From Thermococci archaeon (GTDB lineage Archaea; Methanobacteriota_B; Thermococci; Methanofastidiosales; B48-G16): a DNA stretch of 8,634 nucleotides. The DNA lies in the NCBI GenBank assembly GCA_003660605.1, contig QMUN01000021.1, positions 1 through 8,634 on the forward strand, given 5' to 3'. The position numbers and the translations under genes were made by a program. This document shows, in pieces, positions 6,147 to 8,634 of this stretch (its first letter is position 1; every line of letters starts with the position of its first letter). The notes under the pieces were generated by a model. That model did not search any database. It was not told the origin of the DNA and saw only the letters and a program-made list of their open reading frames with translations.

Positions 6147-7412
6147 GTGATAAAATTGAAAAAGATGGGGATAGTTGGGGTAGTAATCTTCATTTTCGTT
6201 TTTGTAGCGATGTGTGGAGAAAAAACTACGGAAGAAGTCACAAAAGCAAACATAAAGGAAAAGGTTGTCGAAGCCTATGAAAATGTGGATACATATAAAA
6301 TGAAGACGGAAATGGTTATGGATATGACTGGAGAGATAGAAGGAGAAGAAAAAACAATGAAAATGATCATAATGATGGACAGTGAATACGATTTGGAAAA
6401 TGCAAAACAAAAACATAGCTCAGAGATGAGTATGAGCATGGGCGAGGATTCGATAAGTTCTACATTGAAACAGGAGATGTATTTAATGGAGAATACCCTC
6501 TACATAAAAACACTCGGTGAGTGGTACAAAAAAGAGCTGGAAGAATCTCCTGTATTGGATCAGACAGAAGCACTTAGAGAGATGTTCAACGCTTCAGAGA
6601 TACTGGAGATGAAGGAGGAAACCCTTGATGGAGAATATGTTTATTGTATAAGCCTTGATCCGACCTTAAGCGAGCTGGCAGGGTCATTTGCTAAAACACA
6701 GGCTCTCTATGAAGAACTTGGATTGTCAGAGATAGGTCTAGAAGAGATTGAGGAAGCGATAGAAGATTGTGAAGTATACTACTGGGTATCTAAAAAAGAT
6801 CTGAGAATTGTGAAAGTCCTTACAAAGATCGATATGATCTTGGAGAAAACACTTTTAGAAGAGGAAATTAAAGTTACTGAACATATAGAGATAACTGCAA
6901 CTCTCACAGACTACAACAAACCCATAAGTATCGAACTGCCGGAAGAGGCAAAATATGCAGAGGAATGGGAGAAATCTCCTTTTGCATCATGTCAGAAAGA
7001 ACGCAAAGAAATGGAAAAAGAGATTAAAAGAATAGAAGAAGAAATAGGGTCAATTGGAGGCAAACTGCGGATAGTAAATGTTGCAAATGATAATAATACT
7101 TTCTATATAATGATAAAAAACGCTACAGAATACACGTTAATGAACGACAATGGCAACGAAGAGCTCGATATGGATAACAATTCTAAAGTATCTGAACTGC
7201 AAGTAATCATAAAAGACAATTCGGGAAATATTATAGCAGATTACATCATAGGTGGTAATGGAGAGTTTGCGATATTTACAGATGGACCGGTAGCTTCTAA
7301 TGAAGAAGGTCAGATAGAGATCACGGTCTCCAAGATCGAGCCTGGAATCACATATAGTATAAACATTAAAGCTGCCAATGAGGAAACAACTGAAAAATAT
7401 ACTGCAATATGA
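6147..7412 (+). CDS. Acidic membrane-anchored surface protein with LppX/LolA-like region and C-terminal beta-rich domain
   Basis: About 421 residues from the GTG chosen here. The N-terminus has lysines, one hydrophobic helix (8-22), then MCGEKTTEE: C23 may be lipidated, but Met at -1 is a poor lipobox, so it may be a plain signal anchor. Residues about 33-270 alternate long strands (for example NVDTYKMKTEMVMDM and NTLYIKTLGEWYKKE) in the manner of LppX/LolA-type lipoproteins; this is by appearance only. Residues 284-302 form a charged coiled-coil-like helix, and 305-421 a separate beta-rich domain (KLRIVNVANDNNTFYIMIKN) recalling archaellin or pilin-like Ig folds. Highly acidic. The start is uncertain: GTG 6147 fits the TATA spacing, TTG 6156 has GGTGA before it, and ATG 6165 or 6129 are alternatives. 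Substrate unknown. Confidence 0.7.
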   Translation: MIKLKKMGIVGVVIFIFVFVAMCGEKTTEEVTKANIKEKVVEAYENVDTYKMKTEMVMDMTGEIEGEEKTMKMIIMMDSEYDLENAKQKHSSEMSMSMGEDSISSTLKQEMYLMENTLYIKTLGEWYKKELEESPVLDQTEALREMFNASEILEMKEETLDGEYVYCISLDPTLSELAGSFAKTQALYEELGLSEIGLEEIEEAIEDCEVYYWVSKKDLRIVKVLTKIDMILEKTLLEEEIKVTEHIEITATLTDYNKPISIELPEEAKYAEEWEKSPFASCQKERKEMEKEIKRIEEEIGSIGGKLRIVNVANDNNTFYIMIKNATEYTLMNDNGNEELDMDNNSKVSELQVIIKDNSGNIIADYIIGGNGEFAIFTDGPVASNEEGQIEITVSKIEPGITYSINIKAANEETTEKYTAI

Positions 7413-7466
7413 TTTTTATTATCAATTTTCTTTCTTTTAAATATAAAACGCCCCTTTTCTTTTTAC
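7413..7466 (+). terminator. Pyrimidine-rich tract, probable terminator of the surface protein gene
   Basis: Immediately after the stop there are runs of T: five at 7413-7417, TTTTCTTTCTTTT at 7426-7438, and CCCCTTTTCTTTTT ending near 7464. No strong hairpin precedes them. Archaeal RNA polymerase terminates at such T-rich stretches, so termination before the tRNA gene is likely. Confidence 0.45.
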
Positions 7467-7498
7467 CTTCTCAAAGATACAAACCAAAAATTTTTTAA

Positions 7499-7506
7499 CT
7501 ATAAGA
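7499..7506 (+). promoter_or_regulatory. Possible TATA box for tRNA-Leu
   Basis: CTATAAGA lies about 28 nt before the first base of the mature tRNA, at the right distance for a start a few bases upstream of it. The match to consensus is modest. A second AT-rich box (AATATAAA, 7440-7447) lies 85-90 nt upstream. Confidence 0.35.
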
Positions 7507-7530
7507 GATCAATAATATCTGGAACTCCAT

Positions 7531-7615
7531 GCGGGGGTTGCCGAGCCTGGTTAAAGGCGATGGACTCAAGATCCATTCTTGTAGGAGTTCGGGGGTTCGA
7601 ATCCCCTCCCCCGCA
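7531..7615 (+). tRNA. tRNA-Leu, anticodon CAA
   Basis: All arms can be folded by eye. The acceptor stem GCGGGGG (7531-7537) pairs perfectly with CCCCCGC (7608-7614), with A7615 as discriminator. The anticodon stem ATGGA/TCCAT encloses loop CTCAAGA, giving anticodon CAA at 7567-7569, which reads the leucine codon UUG. A 14-nt variable arm (7577-7590) marks a class II tRNA. The T arm has loop TTCGAAT with stem GGGGG/CCCCT. CCA is not encoded; it would be added afterwards. The anticodon loop region is continuous, with no intron. The all-GC acceptor stem, in contrast to AT-rich neighbouring genes, suggests growth at raised temperature. Confidence 0.97.
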
Positions 7616-7636
7616 CCTTTCTTTCGCCAACAGACA

Positions 7637-7657
7637 GATGTAAGCTTTGCTTACATC
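7637..7657. repeat. Perfect 9-bp inverted repeat with 3-nt loop
   Basis: GATGTAAGC and GCTTACATC are separated by TTT. It lies between the tRNA 3' end and the kinase stop codon. An outer TTCGC (7623-7627) / GCGAA (7667-7671) pair could extend the structure. It may serve as a 3' end structure or terminator for the kinase transcript, or be a tRNA trailer element. No poly-T follows it closely on either strand. Confidence 0.6.
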
Positions 7658-7674
7658 CAAGTGATTGCGAAGCC

Positions 7675-7688
7675 GTTCTGGAAAGAAC
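7675..7688. repeat. Small hairpin with 5-bp stem near the kinase stop
   Basis: GTTCT and AGAAC flank GGAA, a GNRA-type tetraloop if read on the plus strand. On the minus strand it falls 7 nt after the kinase stop codon. Short enough to be chance. Confidence 0.35.
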
Positions 7689-7695
7689 ATTATTA

Positions 7696-8634
7696 TTAAA
7701 TCGGAAGCACTATCTCAAAAGTAGTTCCCTTTCCCTCTTTGGATTTCACTGAAATGCTACCATCGTGCGCTTCTATTATTTTCTTCGCAATGGTAAGACC
7801 AAATCCTGTACCTGTCTTTGAGTGTCTCATATCAAAGATTTTGTCTATATCTTCTTCTGGAATTCCCTTGCCGTTATCCTTCACATAGATAATGCAGCTA
7901 TTTTTTTTCTTTATTGAGGATATCTCTATTTTATCAGCTTTTCCATGTTTTATTGCATTGTCAATGAGATTGTGGAATACCTCTTTCAGTTTTAGTGAAT
8001 CGCCTTTAATCATTGACAACTCTCCTCTGTGGATCTCAATACTGTAAGTTTCCCTTACTTCATCTATCATTTTGTTGAGATCTATCTCCTCAAGCTCTCC
8101 TATTGTTTTACCTGCATCGGCAAGCTCAAGTTGTCGATTTACAAAGTTCTCCATCTTTTTTGTTATATCGATTATTCTCTGATTATTCTTCTCTGCATAT
8201 TCTTTTTTGAGAAGCGAGAATTGAGCACTGTTTCGGATAATACCTATATAATTTTTCAGATCGTGAGAAACAGTATGTGCGAAGGCTGAGAGTTCCTCTC
8301 TCTGTTTTTTTAGGAGTTCTTCTACTTTTTTGCGGTCAGTGATATCTTCTATGACCCCATCAATGTGGCTAATCTCTCCATTCTCATCAAAAATAACACG
8401 TCCAGTATCTCGAATCCAAATTTCTCTACCCTTTTTTGTGCGAAATTTGAGTTCGTTGGAGATAATCTCCTTGGTAGTTTTCCATTGTCTTATCTGGTTA
8501 ATGCGTTCGCGTGGATCATTATATACATCTGATGCCGAGATTTTCATAAGATCTTCAACGCTTTCAAACTCTAAAATAGCAGCTAACGCAGGATTTGCGT
8601 GTAAAAATTTTCCATCCCCCGTTGTTCTGTAAAC
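7696..8634 (-). CDS. PAS-domain sensor histidine kinase, N-terminus beyond the window
   Basis: The open frame is uninterrupted from the right edge, so the ATG at 8547 is internal; 312 residues are visible. Visible residues 1 to about 100 are a PAS domain with its C-terminal extension (IDGVIEDITDRK). A helical linker leads to the phospho-acceptor H124 in SHDLKN (HisKA region, about 112-180). The ATP-binding domain has an N box NLIDNAIKHG (N222 of HNLIDNA), G1 DNGKGIPE (253-260), and G2 GTGFGL (275-280), ending GKGTTFEIVLPI. The ATP lid is short. No membrane helix is visible, so a cytosolic sensor is possible, but more sensing domains may lie upstream. It would autophosphorylate and pass phosphate to a response regulator; none is present here. 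Signal unknown. Confidence 0.92.
   Translation of the reverse strand, partial: VYRTTGDGKFLHANPALAAILEFESVEDLMKISASDVYNDPRERINQIRQWKTTKEIISNELKFRTKKGREIWIRDTGRVIFDENGEISHIDGVIEDITDRKKVEELLKKQREELSAFAHTVSHDLKNYIGIIRNSAQFSLLKKEYAEKNNQRIIDITKKMENFVNRQLELADAGKTIGELEEIDLNKMIDEVRETYSIEIHRGELSMIKGDSLKLKEVFHNLIDNAIKHGKADKIEISSIKKKNSCIIYVKDNGKGIPEEDIDKIFDMRHSKTGTGFGLTIAKKIIEAHDGSISVKSKEGKGTTFEIVLPI

Noticed and set aside
7637..7657. CRISPR repeat or restriction-type palindrome array
   Set aside because: Only one copy of the inverted repeat is present, so there is no array.
7499..7690. 63-codon leftward frame across the tRNA (GGDSNPRTPTRMDLESIAFN...)
   Set aside because: It is the antisense of tRNA-Leu. 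This type of peptide arises wherever class II tRNAs are translated in reverse and is a well-known false gene call.
7616..8634. tRNA-associated integrated element containing the histidine kinase
   Set aside because: No integrase, no duplicated tRNA end and no phage or plasmid gene is visible. The kinase composition resembles its neighbours.

Overview
The window looks like part of a euryarchaeal chromosome, possibly from a thermophile or moderate thermophile. Four things point to archaea: AT-rich boxes lie about 23-27 nt upstream of the start codons, where transcripts would be leaderless; there is a tRNA-Leu without an encoded CCA end; there is an MCM-like AAA+ protein; and the deaminase and malic enzyme are of types common in archaea. 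AGA/AGG is the dominant arginine codon, protein genes are AT-rich, and the tRNA acceptor stem is entirely G-C. A euryarchaeon is inferred from the PAS histidine kinase plus the other gene families; I cannot name the genus.

Layout. Bases 1-1740 form a leftward block: a 37-residue membrane protein, a sodium/solute symporter (SSS family) whose start overlaps the small gene's stop, and the beginning of a small membrane-anchored protein that runs off the left edge. Bases 1741-1823 are a divergent promoter region. The rightward gene (1824-3065) is a zinc deaminase for 5'-deoxyadenosine, methylthioadenosine and S-adenosylhomocysteine. It converges on a leftward gene (3066-4667) with no base between the two stop codons. 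That second gene encodes an uncharacterised winged-helix/AAA+ protein whose ATPase core follows the MCM helicase order of motifs but lacks the Walker B aspartate. Another short divergent promoter region (4668-4740) leads into a malic enzyme (4741-6075), followed by a membrane-anchored acidic surface protein (about 6147-7412) with its own TATA box. A pyrimidine-rich stretch, tRNA-Leu(CAA) at 7531-7615 and two hairpins separate these from a leftward PAS histidine kinase that is cut by the right edge.

How the genes fit together. Most of the content is housekeeping: nucleoside by-product salvage, malate-to-pyruvate conversion, solute uptake, a tRNA and a sensor kinase. I see no transposase, integrase, CRISPR array or toxin-antitoxin pair. 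The least explained items are the MCM-like ATPase, the tiny protein coupled to the symporter, and the surface protein with an extra C-terminal beta-rich domain.
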